A DNA stretch of 64,000 nt from Candidatus Zixiibacteriota bacterium (GCA_017999435.1 JAGNLV010000001.1:94501-158500); one strand, 5' to 3'. Positions 33,611 through 44,941 are shown, numbered from the stretch's first letter. The notes: generated by a model from the letters alone, not told the origin. Made by a program: numbers and translations.

Positions 33611-35007
33611 CACCGGCTGCCTGACCCTCCCTCCTCGGCCGCCTCGGGTCCGTGAGCCGACGGCTCCGCGGGATCCCCATTGCCCCCGCTCGGCGCGAAC
33701 TCGTACCCCTCCGATCGCGCCACGAACGTCGCCGCCGTGATATCGCCGGTCACATTCAGCGTGGTCCGACACATGTCGAGAATCCGATCGACGCCGAGGA
33801 TCACGGCAATGAGGGCCGGGTTCACGCCGATCGTCGCCAGGACGATGACGATGAAGGGGATCGATCCCGACGGCACGCCGGCCGTGCCGATCCCGCCGAG
33901 GATGGCCATATAAGCGACGAGAATCTGCTGCCCGAGGCTCAGATCGACGCCGGAGAGCTGCGCCAAAAACAGCACCGTGACTCCTTCGTACAACGCCGTT
34001 CCGTTCTGATTGGCGGTCGCCCCGACAGTCAGCACAAAGGTGCTGATTTCGCGCGGCACGCCGAGGTTCCGCTGCGTCTCGGCCAGCGCGGTGGGCAGGG
34101 TGGCGTTCGAGGACGAGGTCGAGAAGGCGGTGAGCATCACCGTGCGGATCCGCCGGAAGAAGTACAGAGGGTTGAGCCGCGACAACAGGTAGACCGACAG
34201 CGAGTACACGCCGAACATATGCAGGGCCAGCCCCAGGAGCACGGTGACGATGAACCAGCCGAGGGCGCCGAGGAGGTCGAGGCCGAATTCAGCAAGGTTG
34301 GTGAACACCAGGCAGGCGACCGCATACGGCGCCAGGAGCATGATCAGGTCGATCAGTTTGGCCGCCAGCCCGAAGAGCGACTCCATGAGCGAGACAAACG
34401 GCCGCGCCAGCCCGGCCGGCACGAGGGTCGCCGCGATGCCCAGAGCGAGCGCGAAAAACATGAGGTGGAGCATGTTCGGCGTCTCCCCCCCCACCGCCGC
34501 GAGCGGGTTCGCGGGCACAATGGTCCGCACCACCCGCATCAGCGGGGACTCCCCCGACCCCGTCTGCACCGCCTCCACCCGTTCGGCCGCCTCCGTCCCA
34601 TAGCGCGACTCAAGCGCCGTTGCCGTGGCCGGGTCGACCCGCTCCCCCGGCCGGATCATGTTGCTCAGCGTGATGCCGATGACGACCGAGATGGTGGAGA
34701 TCGCGAACGTGTAGGCGAGCGCTTTCAGGCCGACACGTCCCAAAGTGCGCAGGTCGCCGATCCCCGCCACCCCCACGATGAGCGACGAAAACACCAGCGG
34801 CACAACCACCATCAGGAGAAGCCGCAGAAACAGCTGTCCGACGGGTTCGGTCACATGGTGAATCACCCACGCGACCGTCGGATCGGTTCCGCCCGCCGCG
34901 AGATTGGCCGCCACGCCGCCAATGACACCCAGAAGCAGACCATAGAGAATCTTGAGATAGAGCGGGCGTCGGCGTCGGGAACCGGGGGCGGGAATGTGTG
35001 GTGTCAT
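33610..35007 (-). CDS. Dicarboxylate/amino acid:cation symporter (DAACS, GltP/DctA-like)
   Basis: About 465 residues from the ATG at 35007. It is a polytopic transporter with the SLC1/DctA signatures: KILYGLLLGVIGGVAANL at the start, LLLMVVVPLVFSSLIVGVAG, the serine-rich hairpin TAFSTSSSNATLPTALAE, TVGATANQNGTALYEGVTVLFLAQ and GIGTAGVPSGSIPFIVIVLATIG with DRILDMCRTTLNVTGDITAA. It carries C4-dicarboxylates or acidic amino acids with Na+ or H+. Substrate identity is open. A TTGCGC-TATATT promoter lies just upstream, and the AKR-like gene follows with overlapping codons. Confidence 0.9.
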   Translation of the reverse strand: MTPHIPAPGSRRRRPLYLKILYGLLLGVIGGVAANLAAGGTDPTVAWVIHHVTEPVGQLFLRLLLMVVVPLVFSSLIVGVAGIGDLRTLGRVGLKALAYTFAISTISVVIGITLSNMIRPGERVDPATATALESRYGTEAAERVEAVQTGSGESPLMRVVRTIVPANPLAAVGGETPNMLHLMFFALALGIAATLVPAGLARPFVSLMESLFGLAAKLIDLIMLLAPYAVACLVFTNLAEFGLDLLGALGWFIVTVLLGLALHMFGVYSLSVYLLSRLNPLYFFRRIRTVMLTAFSTSSSNATLPTALAETQRNLGVPREISTFVLTVGATANQNGTALYEGVTVLFLAQLSGVDLSLGQQILVAYMAILGGIGTAGVPSGSIPFIVIVLATIGVNPALIAVILGVDRILDMCRTTLNVTGDITAATFVARSEGYEFAPSGGNGDPAEPSAHGPEAAEEGGSGSR

Positions 35008-35034
35008 GTTCGGCTGCTTTTCTTCCGGTGGGCC

Positions 35035-35064
35035 AATATAGAGGCGCGGCCCTCCCGCGCGCAA
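35035..35064 (-). promoter_or_regulatory. Sigma-70-type promoter for the symporter operon
   Basis: TTGCGC, 18-nt spacer, TATATT, 28 nt upstream of the ATG at 35007. Confidence 0.5.
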
Positions 35065-35147
35065 GCCGTCCGTCTCCCGCCGGCGAAAGATTTCTTGGCG
35101 ATCTCACCTTTCGGGACCGGCGGCCGACGCCGCGGATCCCGGAGGGG

Positions 35148-36179
35148 TCAGGGGCTGATGAACAGGTGCTGCATGATCCAGAAACTGCCGGCCGCGATCA
35201 GCCCGGCCGCCGGCAGCGTCAGTATCCAGGCCCAGACGACCCGCTGCACCACTCCCCACTTGATCCCCGACAGGTTGGTGGTCGCGCCGACGCCGACAAT
35301 CCCCCCCGTGATCGTGTGGGTCGTCGACACCGGGATCCCCCAGTGCGTGGCCACAAACAGGGTCGCGGCTCCGGCCGTCTCCGCGCAGAATCCGCCGACC
35401 GGCTTGAGTTTGGTGATCTTCATCCCCATCGTCTTGACGATCCGCCAGCCGCCGAACGCGGTGCCGAGTCCCATCGCGAGGTTCGACGACACGATGATCC
35501 ACATCGTATCCCAATTGCCCAGCGATAGTTTCGTATCGGGGCTCATCATCCCGCCGGCGATGAGGAGCGCCATGATGATCCCCATCGTCTTCTGCGCATC
35601 GTTCCCGCCGTGCCCGAGCGAGTACAGCGACGCCGAGAGCAGTTGCCCGCGGCGGAAGAGCCGGTCGACCGAATTCGGCCGCCAGCGCCGAAAGAGCCAG
35701 AACACGCCGAGCATGAAAGAGAATCCCAGGACGAGGCCGATCATCGGCGCCAGCGGGATGAATTGGACGGTTTTCCAGACGTTGTCCCAGCGGATCACAT
35801 CGAGCCCCCGGTAGGCCAGCCCGGCCCCCGCCACCCCGCCGATCAGGGCATGCGACGACGAGGTGGGCAGACCGAGCCACCAGGTGATGAGGTCCCAGAT
35901 GATCGCCCCGATCAGGCCGGCCAGCACGACGTAGACATACACGGTGTCTTTGCCGTCGATGCGCACGATCTTGGACACCGTGTCGGCCACGCGGGGGACG
36001 AAGACGAACATGGCTGTGAAGTTGAAGAAAGCGGCCCAGAGGACCGCCAGGCGCGGGTTGAGCACGCGCGTCGACACGACCGTCGCAATCGAGTTCGCGG
36101 CGTCGTGGAATCCGTTGATGATATCGAAAACCAGCGCCGCGCCGATTGCCCCGATGACGACGATCTGAAGCGGTTCCAT
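35148..36179 (-). CDS. pit: Low-affinity inorganic phosphate transporter, PiT family
   Basis: 343 residues with about ten membrane helices. Both PiT signature motifs are present: GFHDAANSIATVVSTRVL in the first half and GGNDAQKTMGIIMALL in the second. LPTSSSHALIGGVAGAG and IPVSTTHTITGGIVGVGA show the internal repeat. It couples phosphate (or metal-phosphate) uptake to cation flux across the inner membrane. Five bases after the DUF47 partner gene it begins, so the two form the common Pit/PhoU-like pair. Confidence 0.93.
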   Translation of the reverse strand: MEPLQIVVIGAIGAALVFDIINGFHDAANSIATVVSTRVLNPRLAVLWAAFFNFTAMFVFVPRVADTVSKIVRIDGKDTVYVYVVLAGLIGAIIWDLITWWLGLPTSSSHALIGGVAGAGLAYRGLDVIRWDNVWKTVQFIPLAPMIGLVLGFSFMLGVFWLFRRWRPNSVDRLFRRGQLLSASLYSLGHGGNDAQKTMGIIMALLIAGGMMSPDTKLSLGNWDTMWIIVSSNLAMGLGTAFGGWRIVKTMGMKITKLKPVGGFCAETAGAATLFVATHWGIPVSTTHTITGGIVGVGATTNLSGIKWGVVQRVVWAWILTLPAAGLIAAGSFWIMQHLFISP

Positions 36180-36183
36180 CGAC

Positions 36184-36813
36184 TCAGGATGCCTCGATAA
36201 CGATGCCCGAGATGATGTTCGCGACTTCCTGGCAACGATCGGTCGCCCGCTCCACCCGCTCGAACATCTCCTTCCACTTGATCACCAGGAACACGTCCTT
36301 TTCCTCTGCGAACAGGCGCACGAGGGCCGCCCGCAAGAGGTCGTCGGCCTCCCGCTCCGCCTCGTACACTGCCTGGCAGCATTCCTGGATCGCCTCGGCC
36401 TTACGGTTGAGCGCGGGGAGATCGCGCACCGCTTTGTCGAGCTCGCGCACCGAGGCGATCAGGACCTGGGTGAGCTGCCGGATTTCCGGCCGCATCACGG
36501 TCAGACCGTAAAGCTGAAACCGCGCCGCGGCCGAGTCGACGCAGTCGATGATGTCGTCGATGCGCTTGATCAGGCGGTGGATATCGGCCCGATCGATCGG
36601 GGTGATGAAGGTGGCGTGCAGCGCATCGATGCACTGGTGCGTCACCTCGTCGGCGTCATGCTCCAGTTGCTCGATCCGCGCCACCCGGCCGGCAACGTCG
36701 TTGGACGAATTCACCAGGTTGTCCAGTTCGACGCACACTTCGATCGCCAGCCCGCTCGTCTGCTCGAAGAACTTAAAGAAGCTGGTTTCTCTGGGAAGGA
36801 GTTTCTCTAACAT
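36184..36813 (-). CDS. DUF47 / PhoU-like Pit accessory protein
   Basis: About 209 residues from the ATG at 36813 (MLEKLLPRETSFFKFFEQ). All-helical, PhoU-like; landmark segments are ARIEQLEHDADEVTHQCIDALHATFITPIDRADIHRLIKRIDDIID and IKWKEMFERVERATDRCQEVANIISGIV. Family knowledge: DUF47 proteins are encoded next to Pit-type transporters and modulate their activity, as is the case here (5-nt gap to pit). A good promoter lies about 80 nt upstream. Confidence 0.92.
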   Translation of the reverse strand: MLEKLLPRETSFFKFFEQTSGLAIEVCVELDNLVNSSNDVAGRVARIEQLEHDADEVTHQCIDALHATFITPIDRADIHRLIKRIDDIIDCVDSAAARFQLYGLTVMRPEIRQLTQVLIASVRELDKAVRDLPALNRKAEAIQECCQAVYEAEREADDLLRAALVRLFAEEKDVFLVIKWKEMFERVERATDRCQEVANIISGIVIEAS

Positions 36814-36891
36814 GGCATCTCCCGTCTGAGACGCCCGGTCATGGTCCGGCGGCGTCGTTCGAGGATATTCCCCGGTCACAAATCAGGGGCA

Positions 36892-36920
36892 ATCTTAACA
36901 CGATCCGAACCGTCGGGCAA
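36892..36920 (-). promoter_or_regulatory. Sigma-70-type promoter for DUF47-pit
   Basis: TTGCCC, 17-nt spacer, TAAGAT, about 80 nt upstream of the ATG at 36813. Confidence 0.55.
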
Positions 36921-37080
36921 GCGATTTAAGCGGAAATATTGCCCCGTCGGTCGCCGCTCGGCCGGTCGACCCGGGCGTCGCGGCCGCGAATAACCGAAAG
37001 CCAATAAGGAGGTTGACCGGTCAAGTGTCCGCCGGGGCCGGCCGGCCAAGTGTGATCCCGCTCCCCCGTCCCGAAATAGG

Positions 37081-37108
37081 ACCGGCCCGCGCGGAGAGGC
37101 GGGCCGGT
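37081..37108 (-). terminator. Hairpin terminator after malic enzyme
   Basis: 10-bp stem ACCGGCCCGC/GCGGGCCGGT, 34 nt past the stop codon on the minus strand. The following T-tract (CCTATTTC) is weak. Confidence 0.5.
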
Positions 37109-37141
37109 GAGTAATTGCAGGTTCGTGTGTCGAAGTTTACG

Positions 37142-38866
37142 CTAATGCCCCATGTCTGCCCGGTAGGGGTAGTACTTCGGCTCCCACATGGCGCCGCGGA
37201 TGAGGGCTGCGAGGCGGTCATCGGAGGCGGCCAGGCCGATGCCTTCATCGCGCGCCTGCCGGGCCACCGCCAGCGCCACCGCGAACGAGATCTCGCGGGC
37301 GTTTTCGAGTGCGGGCAGCAGACACCCGGTCGACCGCATCTCCTCGGTGACCATGTCCGAAATGGCGCAGGTGGCGGCGTGAAACATGCGGTGCGAAACC
37401 TTCTGCGCCTGGCAGACGATCGCCCCGAGACCCATGCCGGGGAAGACATACAGGTTGTTGCACTGCGACACCGTCATCTCCCGCCCGTCCGGCAGCGTCA
37501 CCGGCCGACTGGGGCTCCCCGTGGCGATGATGCCCCGTCCTCCGGTCGCCGCCACCACCGCCTCCGGGGTCGTTTCGCAGCACGAGGTCGGGTTGGACAG
37601 CGCCAGGATGACCGGCCGCGGAGCATTCGCCGCCAGCGCCGCGAGGATCTCCGGGGTGAAAGCTCCCTTTTGTCCCGACAGACCGATGAGGGTCGTGATC
37701 CGTCCGTGCCGGATGACCTCCTGGAGATTGGGCGCCCGGTCCTTGGGCGCCGGCCAGTCCGCCGCGACCTCGCGGGGCTGCCGGAACTCCGCCTGATAGG
37801 CGTCCGCCGGGTCGCCCTGGAGCAGGAGTCCATTGACATCGACTGCGAATATCCGGCGTCTCGCCTCGGCCGTCGACAGGCCGCCCTCGAGCGTGAGCAG
37901 CGTGACGAGGGCGTTCGCCACGCCGCAGCCGGCCTGGCCGAAACCGAAAATGGCGATCCGCTCCTCGGCCGCCGGCCGTCCGGTCAAGCGAAAGGCCGAG
38001 CGCAGCACGGCCGCGGCGGTGGCGCCCGTCCCCTGGATGTCGTCGTTGAAACTGAGGATGCGCTCGTGGTACCGCTCGAGCAGCGTGGCGGCGTGCTGCT
38101 TGCCGAAGTCCTCCCACTGCAGGAGGGCGCGCGGGAAGACGCGCCGCAGGCCCTGCACGAAACGCTCGATCACCTCGTAGTAGGCGTCCCCCGTCAGGCG
38201 CGGCTGGCGGTACCCGGTGTAGAGCGGATCGTTCAGCAGCCGCTCGTTGTTGGTACCGACGTCGATCATCACCGGCAGGGTCGAGGCGGGATGGATGCCG
38301 GCGGCCGCGACGTAGAGGGCGATTTTGCCGATCGGGATGCCCATGCCGTCGGCCCCCAGGTCGCCGAGGCCGAGAATCCGCTCGCCGTCGGTCGCCACCA
38401 CGAGCGACACGTTGGGCAGCCCGACGTTGCGCAGGATTTGCTCCATCCACTCGACATTCGAGGGCGAGACGTAGATGCCGCGCCACCGGCGGATGATGTG
38501 TGAGCGTTTCAGGCAGCCCAGGCCGACCGTCGGCGTGTACACGATCGGCAGCATCTCCTCGATGTGGTGCGCCAACAGCGAGTAGAAGACGGTCTCGTTG
38601 CGGTCGAGCAGTCCGATCAACTCAACGTATTTGTCAAGGTCGCTGTTCATGGACTTGATGATGTTGTGGTTGCGCGTACGCTGCTGTTCCAGCGTCCCCA
38701 CCTGATCCGCCAGTAGACCGAGGAGCTCGAATTCGTTTCGTTCGGCCCGGGTGAACGCGTACCCCTTGTTCAGCAGAGGATCCGACACGAGCATGTGTCC
38801 CTTGTGGGGCACGGCGTAGTAGATTTCGTTCGTGAGGGGATCCACCCGCATGTCAAAGCGCTTCAT
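37142..38866 (-). CDS. maeA: NAD(P)-dependent malic enzyme, MaeA/SfcA type
   Basis: 574 residues from the ATG at 38866 (MKRFDMRVDPLTN), with AAGGAG 8 nt away; upstream in-frame codons lack support. It is the long single-domain malic enzyme type. Motifs are NYETVFY-like ETVFYSLLAHHIEEMLPIVYTPTVG, RGIYVSPSN, VVATDGERILGLGDLGADGMGIPIGK (catalytic Lys/Asp region), FNDDIQGTGATAAA and the dinucleotide loop IFGFGQAGCGVANAL. It decarboxylates malate to pyruvate, feeding the C3-C4 node with PEPCK and PPDK. It has its own promoter and a hairpin terminator. Confidence 0.93.
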   Translation of the reverse strand: MKRFDMRVDPLTNEIYYAVPHKGHMLVSDPLLNKGYAFTRAERNEFELLGLLADQVGTLEQQRTRNHNIIKSMNSDLDKYVELIGLLDRNETVFYSLLAHHIEEMLPIVYTPTVGLGCLKRSHIIRRWRGIYVSPSNVEWMEQILRNVGLPNVSLVVATDGERILGLGDLGADGMGIPIGKIALYVAAAGIHPASTLPVMIDVGTNNERLLNDPLYTGYRQPRLTGDAYYEVIERFVQGLRRVFPRALLQWEDFGKQHAATLLERYHERILSFNDDIQGTGATAAAVLRSAFRLTGRPAAEERIAIFGFGQAGCGVANALVTLLTLEGGLSTAEARRRIFAVDVNGLLLQGDPADAYQAEFRQPREVAADWPAPKDRAPNLQEVIRHGRITTLIGLSGQKGAFTPEILAALAANAPRPVILALSNPTSCCETTPEAVVAATGGRGIIATGSPSRPVTLPDGREMTVSQCNNLYVFPGMGLGAIVCQAQKVSHRMFHAATCAISDMVTEEMRSTGCLLPALENAREISFAVALAVARQARDEGIGLAASDDRLAALIRGAMWEPKYYPYRADMGH

Positions 38867-38914
38867 GAGTAACACTCCTTCACGGCGGCCGCTGTCAAGC
38901 GGCAGCCGGGCTGC

Positions 38915-38943
38915 AATATACCGGCAGGCGGCGCGACTGTCAA
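38915..38943 (-). promoter_or_regulatory. Consensus sigma-70 promoter for malic enzyme
   Basis: TTGACA, 17-nt spacer, TATATT, about 50 nt upstream of the ATG at 38866; the strongest match in the window. Confidence 0.75.
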
Positions 38944-39020
38944 GGCGGCGCGGGCAGCACCGCCCGGGCCCGGAATTCGCCGGCCGTGTGCGGCGACACC
39001 GGCTGTCACCCGCTCGCGCC

Positions 39021-39056
39021 ATAAAGAAAACCGGCCCGCTCGAAAAAGCGGGCCGG
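39021..39056 (-). terminator. Rho-independent terminator of the H+-pyrophosphatase gene
   Basis: 10-bp stem CCGGCCCGCT/AGCGGGCCGG, then TTTTCTTT in the minus direction, 27 nt past the stop codon. Confidence 0.8.
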
Positions 39057-39082
39057 CTGTCAATACTCAATGGAAACCGGGC

Positions 39083-41626
<2,544 letters not shown>

Positions 41627-41733
41627 AGATTCGCGTCTCCTTTTTTCTACTAGTATCGTCACTCAGGTCACATTTGCCCGCTGTTGACACGGCCCTGTAT
41701 TTTCACTTGAAGGCACGGCGTTTGAAAAGCGGA

Positions 41734-41761
41734 AATATATGAATCGCGATCCTCAACGCAA
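41734..41761 (-). promoter_or_regulatory. Sigma-70-type promoter for hppA
   Basis: TTGCGT, 16-nt spacer, TATATT, about 110 nt upstream of the ATG at 41626. Confidence 0.5.
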
Positions 41762-41874
41762 CATTTTTGATCGGGGCTTGTGACGGATCGCGCAAGCGAC
41801 ACCGGGGGACAGGGATCCGTCTGCGGCACTCCCGATCGCTGAAATTGGCCTAACTTCAATATTGTCAATGTCTT

Positions 41875-41897
41875 TTGCGGAGCACATAGGTCCGCAA
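41875..41897. repeat. Perfect inverted repeat upstream of hppA
   Basis: 7-nt arms TTGCGGA and TCCGCAA with a 9-nt spacer. No T-run follows on either strand, so an operator is more likely than a terminator. Confidence 0.35.
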
Positions 41898-42004
41898 TAT
41901 AGGTTTTGATGTCTGGTCAAACTTACCGCCTTCTTCACGGTCACGGCCCGGCCGGTTTCGCCCGATCGGCCTGTCCGGAACGCCCCCCCGGCTCCGCCGA
42001 CCGG

Positions 42005-42751
42005 CTACATCAGGCTGTACCCTCCGTCCACAATCAACGTCTGGCCGGTAATCCAGCTCGCCCCGTCCCCGCACAGAAACACCACCGCCTCCGCGACTTC
42101 CTCCGGGCGCCCGATGCGCCCGAAAGGAGTGCGGGCGGTTACCTGCTTTTTCATCTCCTCGTAGTTGGGGAAAACTTTGAGCGCGTCGGTGTCGATGAAC
42201 CCGCCGGAGACGCAGTTGATGTAAATCTCCCGGGAGGCCATTTCGATGGCCGCGTAGCGCACCATATTCTCGACCGCCGCTTTCGACACGCCGATCGCCG
42301 CGTATCCGGGAATGTAGCGGATCGACCCGAGCGAGGAGAGGGCGACGACCTTGCTCCCCCGCGGCATCATCGGAATCCCCATCTGGATCAACTGGAGGAA
42401 CGCCCGCGCATTCGTGTGCATGGCGATCTCCCAGTCCTTGCGGTCGATATTCATCATGTCGGTGTAGGTCCCGAGGGCCGCGTTCGACACGAGGATGTCG
42501 AGCTTGCGGTATTTCTCGCGGATGGTCTTGAGCACGTCGGCGACCTGCTCCATGTTCCCCATGTTGGCGCGGATCGCGGTCGCCTCCACCCCAAACTTCT
42601 CCAGCTCGGCCACCGCCTCCTGCGCATTCGACCGGCTGCGGAAATAGGTGAGCACGATATGCGCGCCGCGCGCGGCGAGTTTCCGGCACACCGCCAGCCC
42701 GATCCCCCGCGTCCCCCCCGACACAAACGCAACTTTCCCCTCGAACTCCAT
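42005..42751 (-). CDS. fabL: Enoyl-ACP reductase, FabL type (SDR family)
   Basis: 248 residues of short-chain dehydrogenase fold with the NADP-binding GGTRGIGLAVC. The closest pattern is Bacillus FabL: SSLGSIRYIPGY, then GVSKAAVENMVRYAAIEM, and VSGGFIDTDALKVFPN. The catalytic Tyr-x6-Lys (YAAIGVSK) is the enoyl-reductase spacing rather than the Y-x3-K of ordinary SDRs. It would reduce trans-2-enoyl-ACP in fatty-acid elongation. A FabI is not in the window. It starts 41 nt downstream of lipB. Confidence 0.85.
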   Translation of the reverse strand: MEFEGKVAFVSGGTRGIGLAVCRKLAARGAHIVLTYFRSRSNAQEAVAELEKFGVEATAIRANMGNMEQVADVLKTIREKYRKLDILVSNAALGTYTDMMNIDRKDWEIAMHTNARAFLQLIQMGIPMMPRGSKVVALSSLGSIRYIPGYAAIGVSKAAVENMVRYAAIEMASREIYINCVSGGFIDTDALKVFPNYEEMKKQVTARTPFGRIGRPEEVAEAVVFLCGDGASWITGQTLIVDGGYSLM

Positions 42752-42791
42752 CAGGTCTCCTTTCCTTCCGTTGTCCCCGTCGCCCGCAAAC

Positions 42792-43493
42792 CTAGATTGT
42801 GTAGCCGCCGGACTGCGATTCGAGATCCTCGGCGATCGCCTCGAGCGCCACCGGGTCGAACTGGGTGTGGAAGCGCTCGGCGTAGCCGCGCAGGAGCGCC
42901 TGCGCGAAGGCCTGCATGTCGACCGGTCGGCCGAGTTGCTCGGCGGCCGAGGTCATCAGGTCGGCGCTGAGCCCGCACGGCTCCATCTGGGCAAACTCGC
43001 GCAGGTCGGTGTTGAGGTTGATCGCCGCGCCGTGGAACGTGATCCACTTCTTCACCGCCACCCCGATCGAGGCTATCTTCTTCGGGCCCACCCAGACCCC
43101 GGTGTACTCCTCCCCGAGGCGGGCCGCGATCTCCCACTCGGCGAGAGCATCGACGATTCCCTGCTGGATCGCGGTCATAAAGGCGTGGAGATCCCGCCCG
43201 CGGCGGGCGAGATTGAAGATGAAGTAGACCACGAGTTGTCCGGGACCATGCCAGGTGACATCGCCGCCCCGCTCAACAAACACCGGCGCCGAGGAAATGT
43301 TCCGGTAGTGCTCCTCGTGCCCGTCGCGGCCGACCGTGCACACGGCCGGGTGTTCGACGAACATGATCGTATCGCGGGCCATCCCTTCGCGCCGCATCTT
43401 GACCAGCCCGCGCTGCCAGGCGAGCGCCCGCTCGTACTCGACCCGGCCGACCTCCAGCACCCAGCCGTAGGGACGTGGCGTGTAGACCGACAT
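42792..43493 (-). CDS. lipB: Lipoyl(octanoyl) transferase LipB
   Basis: 233 residues. Motifs are VGRDGHEEHYRN, RGGDVTWHGPGQLVVYFIF, KKIASIGVAVKKWITFHGAAINLN and MEPCGL with the active-site Cys. The conserved Lys (GPKKIASIG) and Cys form the catalytic dyad. It transfers octanoate from ACP onto lipoyl domains, the first step of lipoate synthesis. The neighbouring E2 gene, just one base upstream, encodes such a lipoyl domain, and fabL supplying fatty acyl groups follows, so the trio looks functionally matched. Confidence 0.94.
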   Translation of the reverse strand: MSVYTPRPYGWVLEVGRVEYERALAWQRGLVKMRREGMARDTIMFVEHPAVCTVGRDGHEEHYRNISSAPVFVERGGDVTWHGPGQLVVYFIFNLARRGRDLHAFMTAIQQGIVDALAEWEIAARLGEEYTGVWVGPKKIASIGVAVKKWITFHGAAINLNTDLREFAQMEPCGLSADLMTSAAEQLGRPVDMQAFAQALLRGYAERFHTQFDPVALEAIAEDLESQSGGYTI

Positions 43494-43494
43494 C

Positions 43495-44841
43495 CTACCG
43501 CAGGTGCAGCGCCAGCCGCCGGGGATCGGCCAGCAGTTCGTGGATCCGGTGCAGAAACTGCACCGCCGTGTGGCCGTCGATCAGCCGGTGGTCGAACGAC
43601 AGGCCGAACGACGAAATGTCGCGGATGGCGATCTCGCCATTGACCACCCAGGGCCGCTTCACAATCGCGTGGACGCCGAGGATCGCCACCTGGGGCTGGT
43701 TGATGATCGGCGTCGAGGCAGTCGCCCCGAACATGCCGGCGTTCGTGATCGAGAATGTCCCCCCGCTCACGTCGTCCGGAACCAGCCGGTTCCGCTTCGC
43801 CTTATCCCCCAGCTGGGCGATCTCCACCGCCAGCTCGACGACCGACTTCTTGTCGGCATCCTTGATCACCGGGACGATCAAGCCTTCCTCGCGGGCGGCG
43901 GCGATGCCGATGTTATAGTAGTTCTTGTAGATGATCTCTTTCTCGGTCATCGAGGCGTTCAGTTTCGGGTACTCCTTCAGCGCCACACAGACCGCCTTCA
44001 CGATGAACGGCATGAAGGTGATATTGGCCCCGTAGGTTGCCCGGAAATCCGTCTTGATCTCGTTGCGGAAGGCCGCGAGGTCGGTCAGGTCGAGTTCCTC
44101 GAACGTGGTCACGTGCGGCGAGGTCTGGACCGACCGCACCATGTGCTCGGAGATCGACTTGCGTATTCCCGTCACCGGCTCGCGCCGTTCACGCTGCGAT
44201 TCGGGCAGGGGCGCGAACTTGGGGACCTCGATCGTGACCTTCGGGGCGGCAGGGACCGCCGGCGGCGGCGTCTCCGGACGTGGGCCGGCCGCGGCGCTCT
44301 CCGGCGGCGCGGGCGCAGGGATCGGCGCCGCCGCAAACCCTTGGGCCAGGCTCCGCTCCTCGACTGCCCGGAGCACATCTTCGACCTTGACGATCCCGTC
44401 CTTGCCGGTCGGCACGATGGTCGCCGGATCCAGCGAGTACTCCCGGATCATCACCCGCACCTTGGGCGAGAGTTTCCCCTGCCCCGCCGGCGCCGTCCCG
44501 GCCACGGCCGGACGCGGCTTCGGCGGCGCAGCCGGGGCGGAAACAGCCGCCGGAGCCGCCTGGGGCCGTTCCTCGGAGGTCTTGGCCGTCTTCGCCGCCG
44601 CGCCCCCGTCGTCAATGGTGGCGATGCGCGTTCCCACCGGGACGACCTCCCCCTCCTTGGCATACAGGTGCGTGAGAATCCCGTCCGTCTCCGACGGGAT
44701 TTCGATATTGATCTTGTCGGTCATCAGCTCGACCAGCGGCTGATCCGCTTTCACCCGGTCGCCGATTTTGACCTTCCATTCGAGGATAGTTCCCTCGAGC
44801 ACCGATTCCCCCATCTGCGGGACGAGAACATCAACTGCCAT
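43495..44841 (-). CDS. 2-oxoacid dehydrogenase E2 component (dihydrolipoyl acyltransferase)
   Basis: 448 residues with the full E2 plan. The lipoyl domain (about 1-78) carries the modified lysine in LMTDKINIEIP. Ala/Pro-rich linkers flank a peripheral subunit-binding domain (about 125-160, KLSPKVRVMIREYSLDPATIV). The C-terminal catalytic domain has the active-site DHRLIDG in FGLSFDHRLIDGHTAVQFL. E2 collects acyl groups from E1 onto CoA. E1 and E3 are not in the window, so pyruvate, 2-oxoglutarate or branched-chain substrate cannot be chosen; the single lipoyl domain and PSBD fit a branched-chain or generic BkdB-type E2. Own promoter upstream. Confidence 0.9.
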   Translation of the reverse strand: MAVDVLVPQMGESVLEGTILEWKVKIGDRVKADQPLVELMTDKINIEIPSETDGILTHLYAKEGEVVPVGTRIATIDDGGAAAKTAKTSEERPQAAPAAVSAPAAPPKPRPAVAGTAPAGQGKLSPKVRVMIREYSLDPATIVPTGKDGIVKVEDVLRAVEERSLAQGFAAAPIPAPAPPESAAAGPRPETPPPAVPAAPKVTIEVPKFAPLPESQRERREPVTGIRKSISEHMVRSVQTSPHVTTFEELDLTDLAAFRNEIKTDFRATYGANITFMPFIVKAVCVALKEYPKLNASMTEKEIIYKNYYNIGIAAAREEGLIVPVIKDADKKSVVELAVEIAQLGDKAKRNRLVPDDVSGGTFSITNAGMFGATASTPIINQPQVAILGVHAIVKRPWVVNGEIAIRDISSFGLSFDHRLIDGHTAVQFLHRIHELLADPRRLALHLR

Positions 44842-44893
44842 CGCTCCATTTCCTTATCTGGCAAACATATAATGATTTCTAATCCAAGCTGTT

Positions 44894-44923
44894 AATATAC
44901 GGAAAATCTACCGGAAGAGTCAA
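44894..44923 (-). promoter_or_regulatory. Sigma-70-type promoter for E2-lipB-fabL
   Basis: TTGACT, 18-nt spacer, TATATT, about 53 nt upstream of the ATG at 44841. Confidence 0.6.
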
Positions 44924-44941
44924 GGATCCCCTGCGGAAATG

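Larger units (their letters stand above)
36814..37141. other. Intergenic region between DUF47 gene and malic enzyme gene
   Basis: It holds the DUF47-pit promoter (36892-36920) on one side and the malic-enzyme terminator (37081-37108) on the other. No further gene is seen. Confidence 0.6.
41627..42004. other. Intergenic region between hppA and fabL
   Basis: A 378-nt AT-richer stretch without a convincing gene. It contains the hppA promoter (41734-41761) and, further upstream, a perfect inverted repeat TTGCGGA-N9-TCCGCAA (41875-41897). Confidence 0.6.

Noticed and set aside
33652-35814. A 720-codon plus-strand frame rich in Arg, Asp and His
   Set aside because: Antisense to the symporter and Pit genes, both unmistakable. 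Composition is typical of a high-GC reverse frame.
37142-39070. Longer malic enzyme beginning at 39070
   Set aside because: The extra 68 residues are low-complexity and overlap the hppA terminator and the maeA promoter. AAGGAG and the ATG at 38866 fit better.
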